NCBI RefSeq assembly: GCF_943734655.1
Contig: NC_071355.1
Location: forward strand, 14,550,768 to 14,614,767
Length of the DNA stretch: 64,000 nucleotides
Direction of reading: 5' to 3'
From: Sabethes cyaneus
Taxonomy: Eukaryota; Arthropoda; Insecta; Diptera; Culicidae
Part shown: positions 1 through 11,226 of the stretch, piece by piece
Numbering within the stretch: the first letter of the stretch is position 1
Layout: every line of letters starts with the position of its first letter
Translations under genes and position numbers: made by a program
The notes under the pieces: generated by a model
What the model saw: the letters and a program-made list of their open reading frames with translations, nothing else
Databases searched by the model: none
What the model was told of the DNA's origin: nothing

Positions 1-2
1 CA

Positions 3-80
3 GATGCGATGTCAGAGTTTTTAGAAATCGAACGGAATAATTTAATTCTCACGCCAGATGCTAGAGCAAGTCAGTAGTTA
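3..80 (+). CDS. Possible C-terminal 25 codons of a gene entering from the left
   Basis: Reading the plus strand from base 3 gives an open stretch that begins DAMSEFLEIERNN and ends PDARASQ before a TAG stop. The composition (acidic, with a leucine/isoleucine patch) looks like ordinary protein rather than random AT-rich translation. It is followed directly by a very long A-rich tract that resembles a 3' UTR, so the simplest reading is the last exon of a plus-strand gene whose body lies outside the window. I do not recognise the protein. The stretch is short and could be open by chance; an annotated transcript crossing the left edge would settle it. Confidence 0.3.
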
Positions 81-3000
81 GCGTTGTGATATAATGTGTT
101 AGGAGAAACTTTCAGCAAAGCTACGGCATTACGCAAGTGGACATCACATTTCCGAAAAAAAATCTTTCGTACAAATACCTAGAATATTTGAAGCAGAGAA
201 ACTGAATCTGACACCGGTAAACACTAAACTTGAAGGACTTGACACTTCACTCTATGCACGAAAATCACACTCTGACAGAACTTCTAGCCTGCAAGAGGCC
301 TACTTCGATCCTGGCCAGCCGGCCGGTAGCTATGACGAAAACAAGTGTTTACCGACGCGTCGACAGAAACCAGAAACCGGAACCGAACGTTAGCGCGAGC
401 GACTGTCGCCGTCTGAAGGACGAGCGCGCGTGGGGTGGCGGAATTTCAGGCAACTTCCGTCTAAAGTATTGTTCCAATACGACACAACCACACGTACACA
501 CAGAAACACACGCCATATTTTAGAAAGCACTTTAAACATTTTGACATGTGTGAAAAACCGAAACCGACGCCATTTTGGATGAATTTTTACAACAAATAAT
601 AAATAAATAGCAATTATTAGCGAAGCGAAGTAACAAGAAAATAAAGATAAAATAAAATGCTTATTCAAACGATTGAAAATCATAGATTCCGCTGCCCCTC
701 GGACGGGAGTCGCTCCGCGAACAGTTTGGGCGAAACTTTGAATGACCTAAAAAACGAGAATAGGACAAACAAAAAAGAACATTACACTATTACACGTCAA
801 AATAAGTAAAAACAATATATACACAAAATATTTACGATTGTTAAATCTATTGAATCGTTGGCCCCGAATTATGACATGGCATGATATAGAATGCGGCATC
901 GTATATTTTTATATACATACACAGGATAATATTCTTACATTGAAAATGACCGAGCTAGGAAGAAGAGCAGGAGTGCCCCACCCGAAAATGCCCTGACCCT
1001 GGCCCGGGTCACGCATCCGGGCTGGGGTAAGCTGCCCGGAGGAGGGGCACCGAAGTACCGGTAAAACTGGAAGTATATTGCAGAGATCTTTCTTTACTAA
1101 TTGCATGAAATAAACAGAAAAAAAATCTAAATGAAAGTACGTCACATACAAAATGTATTTAGAAACTTCCTTCCTTAAGCACCTATTTTTTAACTTTTCA
1201 ATTTTTGGTTAAAATAATTAACCTTTTTCAATTTGCCAGTCACCAGATTTTGAATTTGAAAACCGGCACAGAAACAGCAAGTAAAATGTTTTGTACAGGC
1301 GAACTACATCACATTTTCAAACCCCCCCTTTTTGACATCCCTCACACCGTTCAGTTGAAAAACCGGCAGAAGGATAGTGCTTATTAGTTTGAACCGCTTT
1401 AAGCTGCATCCTTCGCACGTTAGCATTAGTTCGACTTGCTAATAACCTTATATAAGATGTTTCTTAGATTTACAAAATCAAGTTATTCTCGATCAAATAT
1501 TACACAAAACAAACACAGTTGATTGATACTAAAAGAAGGAAAAAAAATCTTAGAAAAAAACTAAACAACTTAGTGATGTTTACGCCAGCTATTACTTAAA
1601 AAAAATGTTAATTATTAAGACAAATTCAACAACAAAAAAAAGAGTAAAATAATACATTAAAACAACCAAACTGAGTCAGCTGAGGAGAGCTGCTGGAACG
1701 GACACAAGCGGTGATTGTTGCAAGAAAATTAAACGATTTTTTATATGCAATTTTAAGCTTTTATAGTAGGGAAAACCACTATTGAGCGACAGTAAACAAA
1801 AGAAAACCGACAACAAAACAAAACCAAACAAAAAACGTGGCACAGTCAGTCAATCGAAACTCCACCACATTCAATTCAGGAAACGAAACCGTGCCCAGAA
1901 TCAGAAGTGCGACAACAAAAAGCAACAAATTAATTAGGAAACTTCCAACTTCTTGTTTGCAAATTCCAGTAAAACTAGAGTTTGATTTCCGCGGCCTTCG
2001 GTTGTTTGTTTTTGTTTGATGAAAAAGCAGCCTGTTAGGACGATTGCAACTATTGAAGATGATGATGATTGGGCGAATTACGCTTTAGGGCACCACCGTT
2101 GTGTTTTGTTGTTTAGATCGATTATTATTGTGAAAGCAAAAAAAAACATAAGCAAACAGATGAAAGACTTGTTAGAATCAACGAACTAATTGTGAACGCT
2201 GCCGTTCACCGCCGCGCCGATCAGATAACTGGACTGGACACGGTCGAAGAACGACACCAGCAATAGTAGGGCGAACATCAAAATGCTAGCAAAATGCCGG
2301 AAATGCCTTTTCTAGGAGGAAAAAATTGACTAAACCTATGGCAAAAGTGTATCGCGATAACCGAAATAATAATAAAACAGGAAGAATAGGTGTGATGATT
2401 AGGAAGAAGAAACGCAAATTATACAATGTAATACTATGGCTTAAGGAATCGACGCATATGAAAGACTTATTGGATGTCGTTTTATACTTATTTATTAATC
2501 GTTTTCCAATACGCAGCATAGATAGTAGCACGATTAAAGAAGCAGTTTGACTAAGTTTGCATGCAAAAAGTAACTGTCATAAGTTTACTTACGCTTTCGT
2601 TCGTGAAAAGGTTCAAGCAAGAAAGACTAAAACAAAAATGATATTAGAATAAACAAAGTTAAATAAAACTTTTTCAAGGAGATACACATAGAAAGACAAA
2701 TTGCATCTACTACAACAAGAAATTGAAAATGAAAACTACTAAAAATGTAAACTGTATAATTATTATGGCAGTAATGAACAAAAAAAAACAAATGATAACT
2801 ATTTTAGCTTCATCTAGTCAGTTGATTGAATGTTTCGTCTGTTCAGAATTCCCCAAAATCCGGCATCTCTAGTTGATAAAAAACTAAAATGTAATGCATT
2901 CCCCGCGCAAATTCCCTTTGTTAGTAATGAACATTCTGCTACACTAGTGCATATGCGGCAAGGCTGCACAACGATTTAAAAAGAACATGAACTTAAATTC

Positions 3001-3560
3001 CTAGCGGTACTATTGACAAGCATAAAACCGACCGTTTTGAAAACTCGTAAATTGCACCAATCTCACACACTCAAACACACCTACACACACAAACACACCC
3101 ACACACAGAAAGCATATTTGCAAAAGTTACACTTAAATTCATTTATATGTGCACCCACACACGGAAACAATATTTCTAAAAACCACCACACAAAAGAAGA
3201 CAGCAACAATTTCAATGACCACAGCAAAATGAAGAAGAAAAAAAATCAGTGGAACGATCGGGTTAGGAAACAAACATAAAATGTCAATACCGTACGTACG
3301 TACCGTTCTGCAATTGTGTGTCTAGCATGTGTAATGATCATCCATGTTTCAAAATCAGAACAAAAAAAAACAACACAGAAATAAAAGCACGTAATATTAT
3401 TCTACAGAAACAAAAAAAAAACAAAACTGAAAATTCCATATAAAACAAATCAATTTAATTGAACAACAAAAGTATAACCTATTATTACGATGTATGATTA
3501 AATAATTAAAAATGAATTTAAAAAGTCAATAAAAAATAAAAAATTGAAAATGTAAACCAA
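81..3560 (+). other. Long A-rich tract, probable 3' UTR of a plus-strand gene
   Basis: About 3.5 kb with strong A over T asymmetry on the plus strand, many AACAAAA-type runs, no supported exon and no recognisable transposon. A canonical AATAAA lies at 3528-3533 with a second at 3535-3540, close to where the composition changes. A GC-rich island at about 960-1060 and a CA-rich run at about 3060-3110 are the only compositional breaks; a short CGTA repeat sits at about 3293-3304. Long 3' UTRs like this are typical of neural or regulatory insect genes. It could also be plain intergenic DNA. Confidence 0.4.
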
Positions 3561-3717
3561 AACCTGTTGGTCCTTTGGAAAGAAAAGCTACCGGTTCCCA
3601 CTTGATTGATGCCTACACAGTTTACCTTGGTTGGTTCAAATTGTTTTCCAATGTTTGATTTCCAATTGTTTTACATATTAAAAAATAAACAATGGTATAA
3701 GTGAAAGTGTGATCAGG

Positions 3718-3915
3718 TCACTTAAACCGTCTGAGCACGGTGCTCAAGGTCGTGGGCTCAGGACAGCTGTCTATCCGAAACAACATAGTTACTCGTAAGA
3801 CAACAAACCATACGCACGTGCTTCCAATTATTCGTGCATAGTGGCGTTTCACCTGCTCGGCAACGACCTCCCAAATGCCGCCAAAGTGAGGACTATGTGG
3901 CGGAATAAGGGCCAA
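3718..3915 (-). pseudogene. BEL/Pao retrotransposon integrase fragment
   Basis: The minus-strand translation contains PPHSPHFGGIWEVVAEQVKRH. This matches the well-known motif near the C-terminal end of the integrase region in BEL/Pao LTR retrotransposons (proline-proline, SPHFGG, W-E, then a lysine-arginine-histidine helix). Only about 65 codons are present, and no LTR, protease or reverse transcriptase lies beside it. It is therefore a decayed fragment with no function of its own. The family assignment rests on this one motif. Confidence 0.65.
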
Positions 3916-4389
3916 CGAAATCCATTATTCTGAGAGCAATATGACATTTTTTAGATTTTTTCTAGTTATGGAAAAAGCAAGACAAGACCAGGTCTAAGCG
4001 CTACATTACGACGGATTTTGATCTACTACGTTTTACTGACTGAAGTTTTTGGAGCGTAGAATTTGGAGCGTTAGTAGAATACGAAACCTGAAATTAAATA
4101 AGTGTGCCGCTAGCGCTCACGGACAGCTGCCTGCTCACGAGTCGTTTGCCTCGTAAGCTGTTTGCCGCTACGAGGCTGTGCGATCGCGAGTGTTTAGGTA
4201 GCAGAATGTCTGCATACAGCAACGCCGGCTGTTCGTCTTACACTTACGTCAGTGGCGTAGGTGCTATGCTTGTCATACTCGCTTACATGAGAGCAGGCAT
4301 CGTTTGCTTCTCGCTCGATTTGCAAAATTGCTTGCAGCTCGTCTTCTGTCTCCGCCATTCTCCGCTTTCCGTTTGTGCTCCACCAAAAA

Positions 4390-4790
4390 TATCTTCCGCA
4401 AGCAGGCTTGGCATGTACTTTTCGCTTCGATTTTGCTCTTTTGTTTACTGCACCTCAGCCAAGCCAAATTTGAAAAAGTGATGTATGGGGCATTTGTAGA
4501 ACTAGTAATTGTCTACAATATTGCTGAAGAAAGTAATGGCTTATCTTTTGTATTTACTGCGTTATAGGGCAGCAATGCCATTGGTAACAAAAAAGTGCGC
4601 TCTTTTTGCTACCAACATAAGGTAGCAGCCTTATAGCACCGTTAATACAAAAGATAAAACATTACTTTCTTCTACAAATGCTCCATACACCGCTTTTTCA
4701 AATTTTGCTTGGCTGAGATCAAGCAGTAATCAAAAGAGCAAAATCGAAACGAAAAGTGCATGCCAAGCCTGTCCGCAAGCAAAGATAGTC
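4390..4790. repeat. Imperfect palindrome (foldback/MITE-like)
   Basis: The segment at about 4390-4590 is repeated in reverse complement at about 4605-4790, with the centre near 4598. Matching blocks include GCAAGCAGGCTTGGCATG, TTCGATTTTGCTCTTTTG, CTCAGCCAAGC and TATCTTTTGTATT. The arms are about 190 bp with scattered mismatches. Several apparent reading frames in this stretch are by-products of the palindrome. Flanking text at 4040-4095 (CTGAAGTTTTTGGAGCG) recurs at about 48627, next to another hairpin. Confidence 0.7.
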
Positions 4791-4970
4791 TGCCGATCCT
4801 GCCGAAGCCATTTTCTCTCAAATATTTGGTTTTAGACGCATCGATCTTTAGCCCATTCATTAATTGTAACGGCTAAGAGACCAGCGCTGTAACCACTACC
4901 GTTTGAGAAAAAATGGAAATCGTAGTGATTCTGTGCATCCTGAAGTGCTCAATACATCATTAGTTGTGGT

Positions 4971-5378
4971 CAGGGATGGAAAAAAAATCGCTTCTAGCGA
5001 TCAAGATCATAGAAGCGATCGAATTCAGATTCATTAACATCACTACTTGTAAGCGACAAAAATTTCGTCGCAATCCGCACAGATTATGACAAACCTCATG
5101 TCAGATCATGTTCATTGCATGATTGCGTTGAGAAATATAACAGATACAGACGATTGGTTGTGTGCATCGTATGAATCACAATACAAACAACATGTGTGAC
5201 CTTTTTCTTGCAGCTAGATAAGATGTAACACTGTGATCGACTGCTGAGACTGTTTAGAGAACAAAATCTTGTGATTAACGCTGGAGATTCACTGTTTGTC
5301 ATGATCTGTACGGATCGTGATCGGTGCGTGTGGCGATAACTCACAGATTTTATCAAAATCATTGATCTTCCATCCCTG
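4971..5378. mobile_element. hAT-type MITE, 408 bp
   Basis: The element begins CAGGGATGGAA and ends with the exact inverse TTCCATCCCTG. The eight bases before it (GTTGTGGT) and after it (TTTGTGGT) match at seven of eight positions, as expected of the 8-bp target duplication of hAT transposons. CAGGG termini are also typical of hAT. The interior has no credible transposase frame, so the element is non-autonomous. Confidence 0.75.
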
Positions 5379-5416
5379 TTTGTGGTGCATCGCACGAAAA
5401 GCTCGTCCCTCCAACA

Positions 5417-6130
5417 TTGAAGTGTTGCGTGAAGTTACCGAGGAGGAAGATACGCTCGGTAGTCAATGAGTCCACAACTGCGGTGCTAGGTGCGGTAACC
5501 TCGAGCGCAAAAAATGATTGGTTGGGTGGGGAATGCCAACAGGCGATGGAAAAAAGAGCTTGGAAGAAATATCTAAGCATTCCCACTAGGGAGAATCTGA
5601 CCAAGCATCGACGAGCGCGGAATGAGTTGACCACGATCCTGAGGAGGAAAAAGCGTCTCGTGGATTTCAGGGCAGCGAACGGTATAATTGAGCGCAAACA
5701 GGCAATGGTAGATAAAGCACGAGAACGGTTTTCCGCACCAACTGACGTGACTGATCAAAGCTACCCGGGAGCGAGTGATGTGTTGCATGTGTGTTTCGGG
5801 AGCACTCTCGAATCCTTTCGAATTGCGCAGAGAGTTGCGACAAAGAGATGGGATATGTTAATTACCACCGCTATTGAAGGTGAGACCGGGCGGGTGGGCA
5901 TCGAAATGAGAGAAACGATCTGGGGCAAGAGTAGCCAACTCTTAGCCTTCGCAGACGGCCTCGAATTCATTACAAAAAATCTTGACGGCGGTGCCAATCT
6001 ACACCAGACTAAAAACTTACACGCGGGACCGGCCTATTCATTTCTGGGATCGTATGTTGACGGACGATCCGAAATCCCCTTGGGAATTCTACTTTCTTCG
6101 AGACCACGCGGAACGCGGTCGGTATAATTT
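5417..6130 (+). pseudogene. Non-LTR retrotransposon ORF2 remnant (linker plus RT motif C)
   Basis: The translation carries KNDWLGGECQQAMEKRAWK followed by an RRKKR-rich linker, which corresponds to the region between endonuclease and reverse transcriptase in the element also found at 61.1-63.4 kb (KNDW-type motif NDWFDGECE there). It then jumps straight to SFRIAQRVATKRWDML and SSQLLAFADGLEF, the area around RT motifs B and C. RT motifs 0 to A are therefore deleted. The catalytic FADD reads FADG. Both features mark a dead copy. It ends against the poly-T/3' side of the R1 element next door. Confidence 0.75.
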
Positions 6131-6704
6131 CGCGAGAGTTTTCTGGCGACTTCCGAATAACCTTTTTCGTACAAGGGTTATTTTTTTAAGAGAACTTGCC
6201 ATGCTTTCATCAACAGCTTTTATACGAGGGAGTCTTCATGCTGCATCTCGATCGCGCAACCGATCGGGAATTGCTTTTCATCGGGTGCACTTTTCCCCCA
6301 AGTGGGCGCAAACGCAACGAGCAGTCTTGTGAGTCGAATCGATGGTCAGCGCATTCGTGAGCAGTGAGCACCTCTCTCGTTACGACAACTGCTCAACTTG
6401 CTAACTCTTTTTTTTGTATTGTTTATGCAGGGAGAAAATCTTCATAGACAGCACCTTCGCGGTGCCGAATAGGATTCACATGGTGCCAACATGCGCCTAC
6501 CTACTAAAAACTATCCTGCTGCCCGTTCCTGAACCCCTCCCGGAACTACCGTTAGGTTTTACTTCAGGAGGGAGGACGTGCCGAAGCACTCCGACTTGTC
6601 CGTTGCGTGTGTGGGTTCACACAACACCCTTGCCCTTGCATACCGCCACTACCCTTCACCTAGGGCCTGGGCTGCCCAATCAGCCCATTACTGACCCTAG
6701 CAAG

Positions 6705-7301
6705 CTATGTCAGGCCCTGTCGTTGCAACCGTTCTAGCCGTTGCAACTCCGTTATCACCGCCGTTGCCGCCCTATCGACGGCACCCCATGCGCGCTGCTC
6801 ATCGCACATTCTCTGCACAATGTTGTCGGCGTTGGTGTCTTCCCCAACGACCGCAAGCATCACCCGCCGAGTGGACGTAAACCTCGGGCAGTGAAAAATC
6901 ACATGCTCCGCCGTTTCCACGGCTACCGTACAAACGGGGCAAAAGGGTGAATCTGCCCGCCCGCGTGTATGTAGATACTTCTTGAAGCATCCATAACCCG
7001 ACAGAAACTGGGTAAGGAAAAAGTTTACCTCACCATGACCTCTGCCGATCCAGGACGATATGTTCTGGATCAGCCTATGGGTCCACCTACCATGGTCGGT
7101 GCGATCCCATTCCGCCTGCCAACGCCTAATAGAGTCCAGCCTAACTCTGTCCCTAGCGCCCCTGACGTTCCTCTGCCTGTGGCACTCGATATCCTCACCT
7201 AGGAGTATGCATATTGGAATCATGGCTGCAATAACCCCAATCGCATCCAACGATATGGTACGGTAGCCGCACGCAACGCGCAATGCTAACAGCCTGAACA
7301 C
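6705..7301 (-). pseudogene. R1 element ORF2, C-terminal part
   Basis: This is the downstream piece of ORF2, in a different frame from the upstream piece. It opens with FRLLALRVACGYRTISLDA, the conserved helical region after the RT thumb in R1-type ORF2. It ends with a zinc-finger segment CPVCTVAVETAEHVIFHC, spaced C-X2-C-X8-H-X4-C, which is diagnostic for the ORF2 tail of R1 and related clades. The coding frame (LNKVFRLL) actually begins a few codons before the first methionine, at the junction with the N-terminal piece. The region between RT motif C and this segment is missing, so the two pieces cannot give a working enzyme. Confidence 0.8.
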
Positions 7302-7306
7302 CTTGT

Positions 7307-9277
7307 TCAGACATGCATTTCCACCTCCTCCAGAAACTCGCCTACCACTGTAAGGACGATATCATCGGCGAAGCCAGTGATATCGACCCCAGTGGGTAGT
7401 TCGAGCCTCAGCACCCCATCGTACATGACATTCCAAAGCGTGGGGCCGAGAATCGAACCCTGTGGAACACCCGCTGTCACTCTGTACCTCTTCGCCCCGT
7501 CCGCCGTGTCGTACACTAGCGTCCGGTTCTCGAAGTAACTCTTAAGCAACCTGCATAGATGATCCGGTACCCTCATCCTATGCAGCGCTAACGCAATTGC
7601 ACCCCAGTTAGCGCTGTTAAAGGCGTTTTTGACATCGATTGTGACTATGGCACAATACCTGTCGCCTCGCCTTTTCCGTTTCATAGGCTTCTCGGCCCTC
7701 TCCACTACGGACTTTATGGCATCTACAGTGGACTTCCCCTTACGGAAGCCAAACTGCGTGTTTGCCAGTCCGACATCACTTTTCGTCACAGGCGTTAGCC
7801 TGTTTAGGATTACCCGCTCTAGCAATTTGCCTAGCGTGTCCAGTAGGCAAATTGGCCTGTACGACGAGGGATCACCAGGCGGTTTCCCCGGCTTTGGCAG
7901 CAGTACCAATCTTTGGACTTTCCATTTGTCTGGAAATTCGCATACCTCTAGGCAACTCTGAAGCGTCTCTGTAAACATATCGGGATATGCTTGGATCGCC
8001 GCTTTGAGTGCCTCGTTCGGAATCCCGTCAGGACCGGGCGCTTTCTTCGTTTTTAGACCCCTGGCAATTACGATGAGTTCCTCATTCGTGACCGGATTGA
8101 GGACATCATTCGATTGACCGTACGGGGTCGGAGGCCACCAAACTGGATCGTGTTGCGGAAAGAGCCCTTCCACGATGACTTTCAGCTTTTGGGGGCAGGT
8201 TTCCTGCGGCGCAGATGTACCCTTCATCTTTTTCATTATCACCTGGTATGCACCTCCCCAGGGGTTTGAATCCGCATCGCGACATAGCTCCTGGAAACAG
8301 GATTTCTTGCTACGCCTAACCTCCTTCTTAAGCGCCGACCTTGCCGCTCTAAGATCAACTCCCCGAGCTTCAGCATCTCCATCGGTCCGGGCCCTCTGCG
8401 CTAGCCTTCTCGCTCTGTGGCACCTGGAACGGAGCTGGGCAATGGTATCACTCCACCAGTATACCGAGCGACGACCGTTCATTGGCTGCCCCGTCCTAGG
8501 CATAGTGGTATCACATGCCCGTACTAGGACGTTGGTCAGCTCACGAGCACTCAGGTTCGAGCGGGTGCTCTCTGCACTGAGTGCTTCAACGAACAGGTCT
8601 TTGTCGAAGGACTTCACTTTCCACCTCCTCCCTGTCGACTTCACCCCGCGTGGCCGTAGCGCCCGTCGTTCAATCGTGTACCGTATAGCTTGGTGGTCGC
8701 TATGCGTGTACTCATCTGACACCCTCCAGCCCATGTTGGCAAGCAACGTTGGGCTGCAGAAGGTGATGTCGATGATCGATTGTTGTACCCCCCTACAAAA
8801 GGTACTGACGGATCCCACGTTAGCCAGACTTACATCTAGCTTGGACAGAGCTTCCAGCAAGCTTTGTCCCCTCGGAGTAGTGCACCTGCTACCCCATTCG
8901 ACAGCCCAAGCATTGAAGTCTCCTCCAATGACAACGGGCTTGCGGCCCGTGAGTTCGTCGGTGAGCACGTCTAGCATTCGGTCAAACTGCTCCGGCGACC
9001 ACCTAGGTGGAGCGTAGCAGCTACAGATGCAGACGCCATCGACCACCGCGATCACGAACCCCTCTTGGTCGGACGACACCACCTCCTGGATCGGGTATCT
9101 ACCCATCACGGCGATCGCTGCTATCCGCCCCTTATCGATAACCCAGTTAGCGCCTCCACGGGGGACCCGGTAGGGATCCGCGATAATGGCAATATCGCAC
9201 CCCGTCTCGGCTGCCGTTTGCCAAAGCAACTCCTGTGCCGTTTCACAGTGGTTTAGGTTAATCTGTATAACCTGCAC
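7307..9277 (-). pseudogene. R1 element ORF2, endonuclease and RT (motifs to C)
   Basis: About 656 codons. The first ~215 residues are an APE-type endonuclease with QINLNHCETAQELL, GGDFNAWAVEWGS and the SDHQAI catalytic motif. The RT follows with APGPDGIPNEAL, SYRPICLLDTLGKLLE, QFGFRKGKSTVDAI, motif A TIDVKNAFNSANW, motif B GVPQGSILGP and motif C GFADDIVL. The frame stops just after motif C (VEMHV, stop). Palm end and thumb are absent, and the next in-family residues are LNKVFRLL in another frame, so roughly 150 or more codons were deleted. The frame opens with GTG, not ATG: ORF1 stops at 9280-9282, and no ATG occurs between the preceding in-frame stop and the start of the endonuclease. R1-type elements are known to link the two ORFs by overlap or reinitiation. 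Confidence 0.85.
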
Positions 9278-9279
9278 CC

Positions 9280-10690
9280 TTATCGTTGCAATGCCCGCCT
9301 ATAAGCCGCACACAGTGGGCCACCTGTGGCATGCTTATTTCCCGCATCGACTGTGCAGAGCAGGCACCTGGGGGGTTTGCTACATCCCCTGGCGAAGTGG
9401 CCATCTTCGCCGCACCGCCTGCACAGCTTGGACCGATCGGGGGCCTTACACTTGGCCGCCCGATGGCCAAAGCCCATACACCTGAAACAGCGTTCGATAC
9501 GCCGTTTCGACACCAGTGTACACACTGACCATCCTACCTTAATTTTGCCAGACGCCAACATCTTGTTGGCGATTGCCTCTGGCACGTTTAAGGTCGCAGT
9601 TTGCATATCACCGTATGCCTTCCTCAACCGGATGTCTGCGGGTGCCACATCAACCTTAAGCTGATCCCGCAGAGCATCACTCAGGTCCACTGTCGTCGTA
9701 ATCTCGTCGAGGTTTTTGCACTCGACCAGAACACGCTGCGACAGCGCCTTTACCTGGCCCGCTTCGCCCAGGGACTGCTCTACCAGTTTCTGGTAATTTG
9801 AACTCTGGACCGTTGGGTCCTTTTTGAGCTCGAAGAGCATATCCCCTGCCTGGGTTCGGCGGGTCTTTACTACGTTGGCCCCAAGCTCCTGCAACTTGGG
9901 GTCCACTCGAACCTTACGCAGTAGTTCGGCGTACGACAGCTCACCTGTCAGCTTCACTACTAAGGCGTCGCCCTTATGGACGCGCCTTGGCTTTGGCTTT
10001 GCAGCCGCAGCCTCGCTCGGTTTCGGCCTCGGCGGTTTAGGCGGTTTACGCCTAACCACCTGCCATTCCTCCTCCCCGGTCCCGGAAGCACCATCCGGGA
10101 CCGCCTCCGCGCGTTCGCTGGTAGAGGCGCGAGCCGAAGTCCGCTGCCTCTTGGCTACCAGCGTTGGTCCATGGTCGGACGTAGCCGCGTTGCGCTTGGC
10201 AAGCGGCGTACGCGCCTGACTAGGCATGGCCACAGCCTTAGCGGCTATGACCAGAGCTTCGGCGATTTCGCATCGCTGCAGAAGCTCTTGCCTCTCCACC
10301 TCGGCAGCTATGACGGTAGAGCGGAGGCTCACCGCCAGCTTTTTAATGTCGAGGTGGACATTTGACCTAGAGTTGATGAACGAGTACAACTCGTCCACCA
10401 ACCTTTTGGCTTCCTCCAGCTTGCAACTGGCTGGAGGAAGCCCAACTTCGCCCTCAAGAGGGTGCACCACGCCCTCCGTTGACATTTGCCTACCGCTGTC
10501 GCTCGCCCTCTTGGCTGAGCTAGCAGCGGTGGCCACCTGCGTTCTAACTGGGGTGTTAGACTTTGGTGGAGTCAACTTCCTCTTCGGTATCGCCCCCGTT
10601 TTCGGGGGGCTTCCCTGTATGGGCTGTGCCCCCGATTTCGGCGGGCTTCCCTTCTTGGGTCGCGCCCCCGATAACGGCCCAGCCAACACC
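9280..10690 (-). pseudogene. R1 element ORF1 (gag), main part
   Basis: Gag-like protein with a basic, proline-rich N-terminal part (repeats of the type GSPPKSGA and GSPPKTGA), a middle coiled region, a KPPKPPRPKP stretch, a conserved RNA-binding-like region, and three zinc knuckles at the end. The first two are CFRCMGFGHRAAKC and CRRCGEDGHFARGC (both C-X2-C-X4-H-X4-C); the third begins CLLC. The stop TAA lies at 9280-9282, five bases before the ORF2 frame start. The apparent N-terminus up to about 10776 is not gag: AT-rich sequence enters after about 10690, and similar SPP-type coding sequence resumes beyond it at 11050-11226. Confidence 0.8.
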
Positions 10691-11048
10691 AACTCGTATA
10701 TCAATGTACGAAAATTATCGTAAATATCTCTTAACAAACTTGTGTTCGTAAATAAAGCCTTATAAAGTGCGCACAAGTTGATATTCTATCGTTTATAATG
10801 CTAGTAGCTGACAAACATACGATTTTCAGCACAAAGTCGTATAGCTGTATGAAACTTGTCGCGCTTAATCGGATCTTATCGTATTGAAATACCTATATAA
10901 GTGTATTGCTCAAGATTATTCCTCAATGCGTATATCGCCTCCAAAATGGTACGGATAAGCGGCTTTTGCGCGTCGAGTACAATTTTGTTGGATACATATC
11001 AGTACGTAACTCTTATTTGCAATCTAATTATACATATGAAAATGCTGA
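10691..11048. mobile_element. AT-rich insertion inside R1 ORF1
   Basis: About 360 bp of AT-rich, non-coding DNA separates two stretches that both translate as R1 gag on the minus strand (AGPLSGARPKKGSPP below it, SPTAKTGSPPP above it). Composition differs sharply from the GC-rich gag sequence. I did not find terminal repeats or a target duplication, so both the borders and the nature of the insert are uncertain. Confidence 0.45.
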
Positions 11049-11226
11049 CTGGGGGGGGGCTACCTGTCTTTGCTGTTGGTGACCTGGCCAACTTACTACT
11101 TTTGGCAAAGATGTCATCTTTGCCACTAGTAGCATCCGTATTCGCTCCCTCTTTAAAATTTAAAAATTTGTCCATTCGAAAGGGTCCCAACTCTAGGCCG
11201 CTATCTCCACTCGTAATTGTGTAGTC
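11049..11226 (-). pseudogene. R1 element ORF1, N-terminal remnant
   Basis: The minus-strand translation reads SGDSGLELGPFRMDKF and on to KLARSPTAKTGSPPP, sharing the Ser-Pro-Pro style of the gag part on the other side of the AT-rich insert. An in-frame TAA lies just upstream at about 11233, and the only methionine is within FRMDKF, so the true ORF1 start is unclear. A run of nine G residues (about 11049-11057) sits exactly at the break. Confidence 0.5.

Noticed and set aside
8175..10751. Long plus-strand frames of 100-280 codons over the R1 element
   Set aside because: Antisense shadows of the R1 ORF1 and ORF2 on the minus strand, which carry all the conserved motifs.
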